Shown here: piece after piece, positions 1 to 8,858 of the stretch
Layout of the letters: each line of letters begins with the position of its first letter
Numbering within the stretch: the stretch's first letter is position 1
Origin: Pseudomonas sp.
GTDB taxonomy: Bacteria > Pseudomonadota > Gammaproteobacteria > Pseudomonadales > Pseudomonadaceae
NCBI GenBank assembly: GCA_007713455.1
Contig: VMRT01000009.1
Coordinates: 310,001-374,000 of the forward strand
Reading direction: 5' to 3'
DNA length: 64,000 bases
Program-made: the position numbers and the translations under genes
The notes under the pieces: generated by a model
Told to the model about the DNA's origin: nothing
Databases searched by the model: none
Seen by the model: the letters and a program-made list of their open reading frames with translations, nothing else

Positions 1-139
1 GCAATTGCTGACGCGCTACAGCGGCGAACTGGAGCTGCAACTGGCACAGGCCGCGGAAATGCTCCGCGCGCTGCGCCGACCGGCGCCGCTGCGGCGGCAG
101 GGCAAGGTGGTCAGCCTGACCAGCGCGCAGATCAGCTAA
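1..139 (+). CDS. C-terminal end of an unrecognised protein (partial)
   Basis: An open frame enters from the left edge (first full codon at base 2) and ends at TAA 137-139, giving 45 residues. The visible part has a leucine/alanine/glutamate-rich stretch that could be helical, then a basic, arginine-rich segment, and ends SAQIS. I do not recognise the family. In related genomes yggT/proC-type genes lie upstream of metX, but this tail does not look like either. The upstream portion is outside the window, so start and function cannot be given. Confidence 0.5.
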   Translation, partial: QLLTRYSGELELQLAQAAEMLRALRRPAPLRRQGKVVSLTSAQIS

Positions 140-145
140 AGCTGT

Positions 146-219
146 CGCCATTTCGTCGCAACCCGCGATGAAATGGCGAGAGCCCCGCTCGCCGTTGCAT
201 TTCAGGATGAATTGCAACG
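146..219 (+). promoter_or_regulatory. Three chained inverted repeats upstream of metX
   Basis: Arms 146-159 and 165-178 can form a 14-bp stem (one G-U pair) with a 5-base loop. Its 3' arm shares GGCG 175-178 with a second possible stem, GGCGAG 175-180 with CTCGCC 188-193. The base C193 also starts a third stem, CGTTGCA 193-199 with TGCAACG 213-219. Neighbouring stems therefore exclude each other. No U-run follows the first stem, so it is a poor intrinsic terminator. A TAGACT -10-like box at 230-235 would put a start site after these repeats, in which case they would act as DNA, not RNA. Function is unproven. Confidence 0.4.
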
Positions 220-267
220 CGCATACCTTTAGACTTTGCCGCCTTCTTCAAGCAAGAGCCAGGGTCG

Positions 268-1407
268 ATGCCCACTGCAATTCCCGCCGATTCCGTTGGC
301 CTGGTGAGTCCGCAGGTCGCGCATTTTGCCGAACCACTGACACTCGCCTGCGGCCGTACGCTGGCCGATTACCAGCTGATCTATGAAACCTATGGCGAGC
401 TGAATGCCGCGCGCAGCAATGCCGTGCTCATCTGCCATGCACTCTCTGGCCACCATCATGCCGCCGGCTACCACAGCATGGACGACCGCAAACCCGGCTG
501 GTGGGATTCCTGCATAGGCCCGGGCAAGGCCATCGATACCGATCATTTCTTCGTCGTCAGCCTTAACAACCTGGGCGGCTGCAACGGTTCGACCGGCCCG
601 AGCAGCACCAACCCGGCCAGCGGCAAGCCCTACGGTGCAGACTTCCCAGTGGTGACAGTGGAAGACTGGGTGCACAGTCAGGCACTTCTGGCCGACCGCC
701 TTGGCATCGCCCAATGGGCAGCGGTGATAGGCGGCAGTCTGGGCGGCATGCAGGCCTTGCAATGGACCATCAGCTACCCTGAGCGAGTCCGCCACTGCCT
801 GGCCATCGCCTCGGCGCCCAGGCTGTCGGCACAGAACATCGCCTTCAACGAAGTCGCGCGCCAGGCCATCCTGTCCGACCCGGAATTCCACGGCGGCCAT
901 TTCCAGGAGATGGGCGTGATTCCCAAGCGCGGCCTGATGCTGGCGCGCATGGTCGGCCACATCACCTACCTGTCCGATGACGCCATGGGCACCAAATTCG
1001 GTCGCGGACTCAAGAGCGAGAAGCTCAATTACGACTTCAACAGCGTGGAATTCCAGGTCGAGAGCTACCTGCGCTATCAGGGCGAGGAGTTTTCCGGGCG
1101 TTTCGACGCCAATACCTACCTGCTGATGACCAAGGCGCTGGACTACTTCGACCCGGCGGCAGCCCACAACGACGATCTGGCCAAGACCTTCGAGGGCGCC
1201 CAGGCGCGCTTCTGCGTGATGTCCTTCACCACCGACTGGCGCTTTTCGCCGGAGCGCTCGCGGGAAATCGTCGACGCCCTGCTCGCTGCGCGCAAGGATG
1301 TCTGCTACCTGGAGATCGATGCGCCGCAGGGCCACGACGCCTTCCTGATCCCCAATCCCCGCTACCTGCAAGCCTTCCGCGGTTACATGAACCGCATAGC
1401 CGTATAA
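268..1407 (+). CDS. metX: Homoserine O-acyltransferase MetX
   Basis: The 379-residue protein is an alpha/beta hydrolase-fold acyltransferase that activates homoserine for methionine synthesis in the cytoplasm. The nucleophile elbow GGSLGGMQ places the catalytic serine at 157. Asp323 (FTTDW) and His356 (QGHDAF) complete the triad in the usual C-terminal places. Length is normal for MetX. Whether it uses acetyl- or succinyl-CoA cannot be read from annotation alone; some Pseudomonas MetX enzymes are reported to use succinyl-CoA. ATG 268 is taken as start because conserved sequence begins shortly after; its ribosome-binding site is weak. metW follows after 9 bases, the standard metXW arrangement. 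Confidence 0.93.
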   Translation: MPTAIPADSVGLVSPQVAHFAEPLTLACGRTLADYQLIYETYGELNAARSNAVLICHALSGHHHAAGYHSMDDRKPGWWDSCIGPGKAIDTDHFFVVSLNNLGGCNGSTGPSSTNPASGKPYGADFPVVTVEDWVHSQALLADRLGIAQWAAVIGGSLGGMQALQWTISYPERVRHCLAIASAPRLSAQNIAFNEVARQAILSDPEFHGGHFQEMGVIPKRGLMLARMVGHITYLSDDAMGTKFGRGLKSEKLNYDFNSVEFQVESYLRYQGEEFSGRFDANTYLLMTKALDYFDPAAAHNDDLAKTFEGAQARFCVMSFTTDWRFSPERSREIVDALLAARKDVCYLEIDAPQGHDAFLIPNPRYLQAFRGYMNRIAV

Positions 1408-1416
1408 GGAACGAAG

Positions 1417-2016
1417 ATGCGTGCCGATCTGGACATCATCCAAGAGTGGATTCCGGCCGGCAGCCGAGTTCTCGACCTCGGCTGCGGCAATGGCGAGCTG
1501 CTGGCCTGGCTGCGCGATCACAAGCAGGTCAGCGGCTACGGCCTGGAAATCGACCCGGACAACATCGCCGCCTGCATCGACAAGGGCGTCAACGTCATCG
1601 AGCAGAACCTCGACCTGGGCCTGGGCAACTTCGCCAGCGACAGCTTCGACATGGTGGTGATGACCCAGGCGCTGCAGGCCGTGCATTACCCCGACCAGCT
1701 GATGAAGGAAATGCTGCGCGTCGGCCGCCAGTGCATCATCACCTTCCCCAACTTCGGCCATTGGCGCTGCCGTTGGTACCTTGCGAGCAAAGGCCGCATG
1801 CCGGTGTCGGAGTTCCTCCCCTACACTTGGTACAACACGCCGAACATTCACTTCTGCACGTTCGAGGATTTCGAGCGGCTGTGCCAGGAAAGCGGTGCCA
1901 GGGTGCTAGAACGCCTGGCAGTCGACCGCGATCATCGGCATGGCTGGGCCAGTCGCATATGGCCGAATCTGCTGGGTGAAATCGGCATCTACCGCGTCAC
2001 CGGGCCATCCCGCTGA
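1417..2016 (+). CDS. metW: MetW, methionine biosynthesis methyltransferase-like protein
   Basis: This is a 199-residue class I SAM-dependent methyltransferase-fold protein. Motif I, VLDLGCGNG, is at residues 18-26, followed by an acidic residue in GLEID and by FPNFGHW in the middle, a signature of MetW. MetW is paired with MetX in many proteobacteria and is needed for full homoserine acyltransferase function; its own chemistry is not firmly established. A purine-rich AAGGAACGAAG stretch precedes ATG 1417. It lies 9 bases after metX and is surely cotranscribed with it. Confidence 0.92.
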   Translation: MRADLDIIQEWIPAGSRVLDLGCGNGELLAWLRDHKQVSGYGLEIDPDNIAACIDKGVNVIEQNLDLGLGNFASDSFDMVVMTQALQAVHYPDQLMKEMLRVGRQCIITFPNFGHWRCRWYLASKGRMPVSEFLPYTWYNTPNIHFCTFEDFERLCQESGARVLERLAVDRDHRHGWASRIWPNLLGEIGIYRVTGPSR

Positions 2017-2042
2017 GCGGCTTCAACGCTGGAGGTAAGCAC

Positions 2043-2465
2043 ATGAAACGCATCCTGATCGGTCTGTTGGCCGCACTGCTCACATTGCCGGCGCTGGCCG
2101 AGCGCAAACACAGCGTCGGCGAATACGACGTCCACTACAGTGCCTTCAATTCGGGCTTCCTGCAGCCGGACATTGCCGCCGCCGCCGGACTCACGCGCAG
2201 CAAGACCCAGGGCGTAGTCAACGTCTCGGTGATCAAGGACGGCAAACCGGTCGCGGCACAGGTCAGCGGTGTAGTGAAGAACCTGCTCGGGCAGGATCGC
2301 CCGCTGGGCTTCAAGCAGCTCAAGGAAGGTGACGAGGCGATCTATTACCTCGCGCAGTTCCCCTTCGACTCGCAGGAAACCCTGCGTTTCGCCCTCACCG
2401 TTCAGCCGACCGGCGCCGAGCCGTTCAGCTTCGAGTTCAACCAGGAATTCTTCCCCGACCGATGA
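2043..2465 (+). CDS. Secreted DUF4426 family protein
   Basis: The 140-residue protein starts with a clear Sec signal peptide (basic MKR, leucine/alanine core, cut after ALA near residue 19). The mature part is about 120 residues, rich in beta-type sequence and without cysteines, matching the DUF4426 proteins that sit between metW and rdgB in Pseudomonas. The GGAGG before ATG 2043 is a good ribosome-binding site. Its stop overlaps the rdgB start (ATGA). The location is probably periplasmic. No function is known to me. Confidence 0.8.
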   Translation: MKRILIGLLAALLTLPALAERKHSVGEYDVHYSAFNSGFLQPDIAAAAGLTRSKTQGVVNVSVIKDGKPVAAQVSGVVKNLLGQDRPLGFKQLKEGDEAIYYLAQFPFDSQETLRFALTVQPTGAEPFSFEFNQEFFPDR

Positions 2466-3055
2466 TGCCTTTTTCCGAACTGGTACTGGCCAGCCACAAC
2501 GCCGGCAAACTCAAGGAGCTCCAGGCCATGCTCGGTGACGCGGTACGCGTGCGCTCGGTGGCCGAGTTCAGCACCGTCGAGCCGGAGGAAACCGGTCTCT
2601 CCTTCGTCGAGAACGCCATTCTCAAGGCGCGCAACGCCGCGCGGTTATCCGGTCTACCGGCGCTCGCCGACGACTCCGGCCTGGCCGTCGACGCCCTCGG
2701 CGGCGCACCGGGCATCTACTCGGCGCGCTACGCCGATGGCCAGGGCGATGCCGCCAACAACGCCAAGCTGCTGGACGTCCTGCGTGAGGTTCCGGATGCC
2801 GAACGCGGCGCGCAGTTCGTCTGTGCCCTGGCGCTGGTGCGCCACGCCGACGATCCACTGCCGATCATCTGCGAAGGCCTCTGGCACGGCCGCATCCTGC
2901 ATGCAGCACGCGGCGAGCATGGCTTCGGCTACGACCCGCTGTTCTGGGTGCCGGAATGCGACTGCTCCAGCGCCGAGCTGCCTGCAGCGCAGAAGAACCA
3001 GCTCAGCCACCGTGCACGCGCCATGGCCCTGCTCAAGCAGCGGCTGGGGATATGA
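2462..3055 (+). CDS. rdgB: dITP/XTP pyrophosphatase RdgB
   Basis: The 197-residue protein belongs to the Ham1/RdgB family, which hydrolyses dITP, XTP and similar non-canonical purine nucleotides to monophosphates and so keeps them out of DNA. Visible signatures are [10 protein letters not shown] near the N-terminus, the acidic metal site DDSGL at 70-74, GIYSARYA, and GFGYDPLFW late in the protein. The start overlaps the stop of the preceding gene (ATGA), and a second ATG at 2465 is possible. Its own stop overlaps hemW in the same way, suggesting translational coupling. Confidence 0.93.
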   Translation: MMPFSELVLASHNAGKLKELQAMLGDAVRVRSVAEFSTVEPEETGLSFVENAILKARNAARLSGLPALADDSGLAVDALGGAPGIYSARYADGQGDAANNAKLLDVLREVPDAERGAQFVCALALVRHADDPLPIICEGLWHGRILHAARGEHGFGYDPLFWVPECDCSSAELPAAQKNQLSHRARAMALLKQRLGI

Positions 3056-4257
3056 AAGCGGCAGACTCAGTCCCGCTAAGCGCCAGCGAAGGCAACCACG
3101 GCGCGCCGACAGCGGCAGGTTTCGAATTGCCCCCGCTGGCGGCATACGTACATATTCCCTGGTGCGTGCGCAAATGCCCATACTGCGACTTCAATTCCCA
3201 CGCAGCCGGCCCCGAGCTGCCCGAAGACGCCTATGTCGCCGCGCTGCTGGCCGATCTTCGCGCGGATCTTGAGCACGTCGGGGACCGCCGGCTGAGTTCG
3301 ATCTTCTTCGGCGGCGGTACGCCAAGCCTGTTTTCTGCCAAGGCACTGGCGGCGATCGTAGACGGGCTGGAACGGCTGGTCGGCTTTTCCGAGGACATCG
3401 AGATCACCCTGGAAGCCAATCCGGGGACGTTCGAACAGGCCAAGTTCCGCGACTACCGCCAGCTAGGCATCAACCGGCTGTCCATTGGCGTGCAGAGCTT
3501 CCAGGCCGACAAGCTCAAGGCGCTCGGGCGCATTCACGACGGCGACGAAGCGATTCGCGCCGCCGACATGGCTCGCGCCGCCGGCTTCGACAATTTCAAC
3601 CTCGACCTCATGCACGGCCTGCCGGACCAGAGCTTGGAGGATGCGTTGAGCGACCTGCGCATCGCCATCGCGCAGCAACCGACGCACCTGTCCTGGTACC
3701 AGCTGACTTTGGAGCCAAACACGGTGTTCTGGAGCCAGCCGCCGCAGCTGCCCGAAGACGATATCCTCTGGGACATCCAGGAAACCGGCCAGACGCTGCT
3801 CGCCGAGCACGGCTATCGCCAGTACGAGACCTCCGCCTACGCCCAGCCCGGGCGGCAGGCGCGGCACAACCTGAACTACTGGACCTTCGGCGATTTCCTC
3901 GGCATCGGTGCCGGCGCCCATGCCAAGCTCAGCCGCACCGACGGACGCATTCTGCGCAGCTGGAAGACCCGCCTGCCGAAGGACTACCTCGATCCGGCCA
4001 AGGCCCTCCGCGCAGGCGAAAAGCTGCTGGCGGCGGATGAATTGCCCTTCGAATTCCTGATGAATGTGCTGCGCCTCACCGACGGCGTACCGGCCATGCT
4101 GTTCACTCAGCGCACCGGACTGCCGCTGGATGTGCTCGCCAAGCCACGGCGCGACGCCGAAACGCGCGGCCTGCTCTCGGCTGACCCAGCACGCCTGGTG
4201 GCGACGCCGAAGGGCCAGCTGTTTCTCAACGACCTGCTACAGAGCTTCCTGCCTTAA
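3052..4257 (+). CDS. hemW: HemW, radical SAM haem chaperone
   Basis: This 401-residue radical SAM protein carries the cluster motif C38-x3-C42-x2-C45 within [15 protein letters not shown], the HemW signature, followed by GGGTPSL and [10 protein letters not shown]. HemW was long annotated as an oxygen-independent coproporphyrinogen oxidase but lacks that enzyme's extra N-terminal motif; it is now regarded as a haem-binding chaperone for respiratory enzymes. An ATG further upstream (2956) lies inside rdgB; ATG 3052, overlapping the rdgB TGA, is preferred. The first 25 residues are a low-conservation leader. Confidence 0.9.
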   Translation: MKAADSVPLSASEGNHGAPTAAGFELPPLAAYVHIPWCVRKCPYCDFNSHAAGPELPEDAYVAALLADLRADLEHVGDRRLSSIFFGGGTPSLFSAKALAAIVDGLERLVGFSEDIEITLEANPGTFEQAKFRDYRQLGINRLSIGVQSFQADKLKALGRIHDGDEAIRAADMARAAGFDNFNLDLMHGLPDQSLEDALSDLRIAIAQQPTHLSWYQLTLEPNTVFWSQPPQLPEDDILWDIQETGQTLLAEHGYRQYETSAYAQPGRQARHNLNYWTFGDFLGIGAGAHAKLSRTDGRILRSWKTRLPKDYLDPAKALRAGEKLLAADELPFEFLMNVLRLTDGVPAMLFTQRTGLPLDVLAKPRRDAETRGLLSADPARLVATPKGQLFLNDLLQSFLP

Positions 4258-4266
4258 GGACACCGC

Positions 4267-4590
4267 ATGGATTTGCTACTCGACCTGATCGTCACGCTGT
4301 CGCGCTGGAGCCGCAGCCACCTGTCCGATATCTCCCTGGCGCTGATGGCCACGCTCTTCGTACTGTTCGGCCCGGCAATCAATACCTGGGTAAAGGGCGC
4401 CGTCAGCAGCCTGAACTTCTTTTTCCGCACGCTGATCTTCGTACTGGTCTGCGCGGTGGGCTATGGCCTGGCGATCGTCTTCCTCACCCCGTGGATGACC
4501 CAGGGGCTGGCCCACCTGAACAACTACAGCCTGGCGCCGGTGCTGCTGCTGATCTTCTTCCTCATCGGCGTGATCGCCGACCGTAACTAG
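4267..4590 (+). CDS. DUF3392 inner-membrane protein
   Basis: This 107-residue, very hydrophobic protein has about three membrane segments (roughly residues 22-38, 50-72, 85-104) and a short N-terminal amphipathic stretch with SRWSRSHLSD. It matches DUF3392, found next to hemW in Pseudomonas. The gap to hemW is 9 bases with AAGGA before ATG 4267, so it is the last gene of the metX operon. The TAG stop forms part of the outer arm of the palindromic element that follows. Function is unknown. Confidence 0.8.
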   Translation: MDLLLDLIVTLSRWSRSHLSDISLALMATLFVLFGPAINTWVKGAVSSLNFFFRTLIFVLVCAVGYGLAIVFLTPWMTQGLAHLNNYSLAPVLLLIFFLIGVIADRN

Positions 4591-4748
4591 TGGCCTGGTT
4601 GGTAAGGTCAGTTGGTCGACTCCGGCGCCCATGGCCCCGATACTGTGTTGCTGCTCCTTGCCATAGCCCCGCTATGACGCGTCGCAGCGCCTTCTCGGGG
4701 CCATGTCCATCCGAACTTGCCTTGACCAACTGACCGCGCAAGCCACTA
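4588..4748. repeat. 161-bp concentric palindromic intergenic element (copy A)
   Basis: Nested inverted repeats share one centre near 4668: TAGTGGC 4588-4594 with GCCACTA 4742-4748; a perfect 12-bp pair 4606-4617 with 4724-4735; ATGGCCCCGA 4631-4640 with TCGGGGCCAT 4695-4704; and the core CATAGC 4662-4667 with GCTATG 4671-4676. It fills the gap between two convergent genes. Read on the minus strand it has GGCAAGGAG next to the core, and this recurs with the same plan in the element at 52337-52414. It may be a dispersed Pseudomonas repeat that also acts as a bidirectional terminator; there is no T-run. Confidence 0.65.
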
Positions 4749-4755
4749 ACGCCGC

Positions 4756-5118
4756 TCAGCCTTCGCGAAGAAATCGATCGAGATCGACGGCCTCGCCCGG
4801 CCGATAGCACAGCTGCCGGCGCAGATCCTCGAACAGCGGGTCGTAGATGCCGTGCAGACCGAAGAGGATATCGGCGTCCACCGGCACACCGTGGCGACGC
4901 AGGCACTGACGGACGCGCTGCAGGAAGTTGCAGGCAACATCGCGGTGCATTCGAAACTGCTCGTCCACCAGGGTTGCTCCGGCCTCGAAGCGCAGGTGAA
5001 AACACGCCCACTGCGGCGCCTCCGGCGTGCCCTCGACACGGTAGTCGAGCTGCAGGTGATAACCCGGTTTCCCGGAAGCGGAAAGGCTGTGGTACTCCAG
5101 TTGTCCCGGTCTGAACAC
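4756..5118 (-). CDS. Conserved hypothetical protein, about 120 residues
   Basis: I place the start at GTG 5118, because AAGGAGGG (complement of 5125-5132) sits six bases before it; a longer frame to 5205 has no such site and an arginine-rich, non-conserved-looking extension. The product begins FRPGQLEYHSLS and contains DYRVEG, WACFHLRFEAG and LCYRPGEAVDLDRFL. There is no signal peptide or membrane segment, so it is likely cytoplasmic. A similar small gene lies at this place, next to the DUF3392 gene, in P. aeruginosa. I do not know its function. Confidence 0.65.
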   Translation of the reverse strand: MFRPGQLEYHSLSASGKPGYHLQLDYRVEGTPEAPQWACFHLRFEAGATLVDEQFRMHRDVACNFLQRVRQCLRRHGVPVDADILFGLHGIYDPLFEDLRRQLCYRPGEAVDLDRFLREG

Positions 5119-5303
5119 GCGGCTCCCTCCTTTGCGAATGGCGCGGCTGCTTGCCCGGCTGCCGGGCCGCCCGCAGGCGATCATCCCACTGCCGCGCCAG
5201 CCCACTCTTGAGCGAAGTCACTACCCGTGCTCAGCCCCGCCGAACAGGGACAACCTTGTAGCCTCACACCGCCGCAGCGGCGCGCGACGGCAGTTCTGGT
5301 GGT

Positions 5304-5334
5304 ACGAAAAAGGGCGCCAGCGGCGCCCTTTCGT
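5304..5334 (-). terminator. Rho-independent terminator of the DUF1329 gene
   Basis: GGGCGCC 5312-5318 pairs with GGCGCCC 5322-5328 around a 3-base loop, extended by A/T pairs. On the minus strand the stem is followed by a five-T run (5307-5311). It lies just after the stop of the gene ending at 5358. Confidence 0.85.
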
Positions 5335-5357
5335 GCATCTTCTGTTTCTGTCCTTCG

Positions 5358-6695
5358 TCAGTTGCCGCGACGCAGCGCCTGTGGCGAGAAATCACGCGGG
5401 CCGAGCTTGACGTTGAAGTCGTACATCGGCTCGTTGTTGTCCAGCCCATCGACGAAGTAGTTGCCGTCCTTGAGGTGGTAGAGCGTTTCCAGCGTGCTGT
5501 TGAACATCGGCATGTCGTAATAGCTGATCGGATGGCTTTCCTGCAGGCCGATCAACTCGCCCTTCTCGTCGTATAGGTCGACGACAAGGATCGCCCAGCT
5601 GTCCTCGTCGATATAGAACCGACGCTTGTCGTAGAGGTGACTGAAGCCCTTGCGCAAAGTCGCCTCGACCACCCACACGCGATGCAGTTCATAGCGCAGC
5701 AGTTCCGGGTTCAGGGTGCGTGCCTGGACGATGCTGTCGTAGGGGAGGCCCTTCTGATGCACGGCATAGCTGTTGTAGGGCATCAGCATTTCACGCTTGC
5801 CGAGCAGCTCCCACTCGTAGCGATCCGGCGCGCCGTTGAACGAGTCGACCACATCGGCCGTGGCCAAGCCGCTGGTGTCGGGCTGCAAGGAGTCATAAGC
5901 CAGTGACGGCAGACGGCGCACGCGGCGATCGTCCGGGCTGTAGCGCCACGCCTTGCGAGTGGTCAGCACCTGATCGAGCGGGTCCTGCACCACCAGTGCC
6001 GTACCGGACAGCTTGGCCGGCGCGGTGACACGGTACTTGTAGTACAGCACGGTGTTGTCCAGGTCCGCGTGAGTCATGCCTTCGCGGTTGTAGACGTAAT
6101 AGATGTGCCGATCACGCTTGATGTAGTTGGCCCGGCCACCGATCACCACTGCCTGGTTATTGATCATGTGGCTCTGGTCACCCTTGTAATGCAGGATGTG
6201 ATTCCAGATCACCTCGATGCCGCTCTGCGGGATCGGGAAGGGAATGCCGGCTGCCGCGCCCTGGATACCGTTGCCGTTGGCGATGAGCTCGGCGCTGACG
6301 GCGTTGTAGCGAGTGGCATCATAGATCCGCTGCGGCACCGAGGCGCTGCGGCGGGTCGGAAATACGCGCAGGTGGTAGTCGGGATAACGCTCCAGCAGCG
6401 CCTTCATACCGTCGGACAGCTGGCCGCTGTACTCGTTGATATTGGTGTGATCGACGCGATAGAGCACTGAATCGGCCGCATACGGGTCGGGATGGTGCAT
6501 CCCGGGCTCGTAGCCGGCGGGTGCTGCAACGCCCCCGGTCCAGGGCGGGATCGTCCCCGCGGGATTGCCGCCGCGCTCCGCTCCCAGCGGAGTCAGGTCC
6601 TGCCCCAGTCGCGCGGCCTGCGCGCTGTCTACCTTCGCCTGTACCGATAACGCGGTACAGGCTGCCAACAACAGAATTCCGATCTTTCCGTACAT
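5358..6695 (-). CDS. Secreted DUF1329 family protein
   Basis: The 445-residue precursor has an N-terminal signal peptide (MYGKIGILLLAACTAL, cut near VQA-KVD). It then has the DUF1329 pattern: ARLGQDLTPLGAERGGN, a GTIPPWTGG block, and many Tyr/Trp-rich strands such as WRYSPDDRRVRRLP and the late segment with YDFNVKLGPRD. The family has been likened to outer-membrane lipoprotein-sorting proteins (LolA/B-like fold), and members often sit near RND exporters or fatty-acid and alkane genes; none is adjacent here. A strong GGGGGAG site precedes ATG 6695. It is monocistronic, with a terminator after it, and appears to be an insertion relative to the P. aeruginosa order as I recall it. Confidence 0.8.
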   Translation of the reverse strand: MYGKIGILLLAACTALSVQAKVDSAQAARLGQDLTPLGAERGGNPAGTIPPWTGGVAAPAGYEPGMHHPDPYAADSVLYRVDHTNINEYSGQLSDGMKALLERYPDYHLRVFPTRRSASVPQRIYDATRYNAVSAELIANGNGIQGAAAGIPFPIPQSGIEVIWNHILHYKGDQSHMINNQAVVIGGRANYIKRDRHIYYVYNREGMTHADLDNTVLYYKYRVTAPAKLSGTALVVQDPLDQVLTTRKAWRYSPDDRRVRRLPSLAYDSLQPDTSGLATADVVDSFNGAPDRYEWELLGKREMLMPYNSYAVHQKGLPYDSIVQARTLNPELLRYELHRVWVVEATLRKGFSHLYDKRRFYIDEDSWAILVVDLYDEKGELIGLQESHPISYYDMPMFNSTLETLYHLKDGNYFVDGLDNNEPMYDFNVKLGPRDFSPQALRRGN

Positions 6696-6918
6696 CGTCT
6701 ACTCCCCCAATTGCGCACGATGCTGGGCACCGCGTGGCGAGCCCGGCTATCGGCGTTGCATTGTTATATGGTGTGGGCAGGCATGCCGTCCTGGCAGCAC
6801 TCTTCCCTGGCCGCTGCTGCGGCTCTCGATCTGGGTGTGGCAAGCGACCTGGCTGCCTGGCGCCGCTGATAGGGCAGCCGGGACTAGGTCGCGGGCGTTT
6901 CGCTTTTACTGACCGCGC

Positions 6919-7635
6919 TCAGTCGATGCGCTGGAATTTCAGGTCCCAGACGCCATGACCGAGCCGTTCACCACGGCGCTCGAACTTGGTGATCGGTCGC
7001 TCCGCAGGCCGTGGCACGCAACGTCCATCCTCGGCCAGATTGCGGAAGCCCGGGGCGACGTTCATCACCTCGAGCATGTATTCGGCATAGGGCTCCCAGT
7101 CGGTAGCCATATGCAGTACGCCGCCGATCTTCAGCTTGCTGCGCACCAGCTCGGCGAAAGCCGGCTGCACGATACGTCGCTTGTGATGACGGCTCTTGTG
7201 CCAGGGGTCCGGAAAGAACAGCAATACGCGGTCCAGGCTGGCATCGGCCACGCAATCGCGCAGTACCTCCAAGGCGTCGCAACTGTAGACCCTGACGTTG
7301 TTCAATTTCTGTGACACAAGTCCGCTCAGCAACGCACCGACACCAGGTTTATGCACTTCCACGCCAATGAAGTCCTGATCCGGCGCCGCGGCGGCCATTT
7401 CCAGGGTGGAATGGCCCATGCCGAAGCCGATCTCGAAGGTGCGCGGCGCGCTACGGCCGAACACCTCGTCGAAATCGCGCAGCCCGTTCTCGATCTCCAG
7501 GCCGAACTTCGGCCAGCCCTGCTCCAGGCCACGCTGCTGGCCTTCGGTCATGCGCCCGGCACGCATCACGAAACTCTTGATGGTACGGCGGTGCTCGGTT
7601 TGCTGCGCTTCGGCCGCGGGGTTCTGCTCTGTCAT
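6919..7635 (-). CDS. trmB: tRNA (guanine-N7)-methyltransferase TrmB
   Basis: This 238-residue SAM enzyme makes m7G46 in tRNA variable loops. Motifs seen are [15 protein letters not shown] (SAM site), [10 protein letters not shown], and [16 protein letters not shown], the TrmB catalytic/tRNA-binding signature; the C-terminus has [19 protein letters not shown], typical of the family. The first 35 residues are a variable leader with basic and glutamine residues. It lies after thiG and is separated from it by a terminator at 7657-7693, so it may have its own promoter near 7640-7660 or depend on read-through. Confidence 0.93.
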   Translation of the reverse strand: MTEQNPAAEAQQTEHRRTIKSFVMRAGRMTEGQQRGLEQGWPKFGLEIENGLRDFDEVFGRSAPRTFEIGFGMGHSTLEMAAAAPDQDFIGVEVHKPGVGALLSGLVSQKLNNVRVYSCDALEVLRDCVADASLDRVLLFFPDPWHKSRHHKRRIVQPAFAELVRSKLKIGGVLHMATDWEPYAEYMLEVMNVAPGFRNLAEDGRCVPRPAERPITKFERRGERLGHGVWDLKFQRID

Positions 7636-7656
7636 GGTCTACCTGCGAGAAATAAA

Positions 7657-7693
7657 AAAGCCGGCCCCTGACACAAGGTCGGGGCCGGCCACG
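7657..7693 (-). terminator. Rho-independent terminator after thiG
   Basis: A GC-rich stem, GCCGGCCCC 7664-7672 with GGGGCCGGC 7685-7693, extended inward with one bulge, is followed on the minus strand by a T-run (7657-7663). It separates thiG from trmB. Confidence 0.85.
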
Positions 7694-7700
7694 AATCGGT

Positions 7701-8495
7701 TCAGCGAATCAGCCCGTCCAGCGGCGACGAGGCGCTGGCGTAGAGCTTCTTCGGCATGCGGCCGGCGAGATAGGCCAGGCGGCCGGCCTCGATGGCGTAC
7801 TTCATGGCCTCGGCCATCAGCACGGGATTCTGCGCATGGGCGATGGCGCTGTTCATCAGCACCGCTTCGCAGCCCAGCTCCATGGCGATAGTGGCGTCCG
7901 AAGCGGTTCCGACACCGGCATCCACCAGCACGGGCACGGTCGCTTCCTCGAGGATGATGCGCAGGTTGTACGGATTGCAGATACCCAGACCGGTGCCGAT
8001 CAGGCCGGCCAGCGGCATCACCGCGATGCAGCCCATCTCGGCCAGCTGGCGAGCGATGATCGGGTCGTCGCTGGTATAGACCATGACGTCGAAGCCGTCC
8101 CTGATCAGCACTTCGGCGGCCTTGAGGGTCTCGATCACATTGGGAAACAGCGTCTTCTGATCGGCCAGCACTTCCAGCTTGACCAGCTTGTGGCCGTCGA
8201 GGAGCTCACGGGCCAGGCGGCAGGTACGCACTGCGTCCTCGGCGGTGAAACAGCCGGCGGTGTTCGGCAGGATGGTGTAGCGCTCGGGGCTGATCACATC
8301 GAGTAGATTCGGCTCGCCCGGATTCTGGCCAATATTGGTGCGGCGCACCGCGACGGTGACGATCTCGGCACCCGAGGCCTCAATAGCCGCACGCGTCTCC
8401 TCAAGGTCCTTGTACTTGCCGGTGCCGACCAGCAGGCGCGATTGATAGGTGCGACCGGCCAGGGTGAAGGGCTTGTCGTGCGGAACTGGGCGCAT
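7701..8495 (-). CDS. thiG: Thiazole synthase ThiG
   Basis: This 264-residue TIM-barrel enzyme forms the thiazole phosphate of thiamine from deoxyxylulose phosphate, dehydroglycine and ThiS thiocarboxylate. Conserved blocks are [18 protein letters not shown] at the start, [35 protein letters not shown] (Schiff-base lysine region), [12 protein letters not shown] and [17 protein letters not shown] 8495 is chosen because GAGGAA precedes it and because a longer frame (to 8540) adds a non-conserved leader. It follows thiS by 74 bases and ends at a strong terminator. Confidence 0.94.
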   Translation of the reverse strand: MRPVPHDKPFTLAGRTYQSRLLVGTGKYKDLEETRAAIEASGAEIVTVAVRRTNIGQNPGEPNLLDVISPERYTILPNTAGCFTAEDAVRTCRLARELLDGHKLVKLEVLADQKTLFPNVIETLKAAEVLIRDGFDVMVYTSDDPIIARQLAEMGCIAVMPLAGLIGTGLGICNPYNLRIILEEATVPVLVDAGVGTASDATIAMELGCEAVLMNSAIAHAQNPVLMAEAMKYAIEAGRLAYLAGRMPKKLYASASSPLDGLIR

Positions 8496-8569
8496 GGGAA
8501 TTCCTCGTTCGGACGTGTTGCTGCGGGCTGGGCGCCGCAAGGCGGCGTACTTCGGATGAACGCGACCGG

Positions 8570-8770
8570 CTAGCCGCCACCGATGGCGTGCACCACCTCG
8601 ACGTGATCGCCTTCGCTGAGTTCGGTAGTCGCGTGCGCGCTGCGCGGCACGATGTCCCGGTTGAGCTCGACGGCCAGACGGCGTCCGGTCAGGTCCAGAC
8701 GCACCAGCAGGTCGGCCACCGACTCGCCGGCTGGCAGCTCATAGGGTTCGCCATTCAACTGGATCTGCAT
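8570..8770 (-). CDS. thiS: Sulfur carrier protein ThiS
   Basis: A 66-residue ubiquitin-fold protein ending in VVHAIGGG; the terminal Gly-Gly is adenylated and converted to the thiocarboxylate that donates sulfur to ThiG. The start [12 protein letters not shown] matches family length. An in-frame ATG five codons earlier (8785) is also possible and neither has a good Shine-Dalgarno. It is the first gene of thiS-thiG, with a promoter just upstream. No TPP-riboswitch-like leader fits in the roughly 25-base untranslated region. Confidence 0.88.
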   Translation of the reverse strand: MQIQLNGEPYELPAGESVADLLVRLDLTGRRLAVELNRDIVPRSAHATTELSEGDHVEVVHAIGGG

Positions 8771-8802
8771 GCTGTTCGCCGCCATTGCGAAAAGGGGACG
8801 GC

Positions 8803-8831
8803 ATTCTAGCCCGAATCACCCACGCCACCAA
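8803..8831 (-). promoter_or_regulatory. Sigma70-type promoter for thiS-thiG
   Basis: On the minus strand TTGGTG (8826-8831) and TAGAAT (8803-8808) are separated by 17 bases, a good housekeeping match. The predicted start near 8796 leaves a very short leader before thiS. Confidence 0.6.
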
Positions 8832-8858
8832 CGCGAAGCCCGCGGCCGTTCGTCCCGC

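Noticed and set aside
229-1851. 540-residue open frame on the minus strand over metX-metW
   Set aside because: Antisense shadow of two clearly conserved genes; composition is that of a high-GC alternate frame.
8786-8858. TPP riboswitch before thiS
   Set aside because: The promoter leaves only about 25 bases of leader and no THI-box-like sequence is present.
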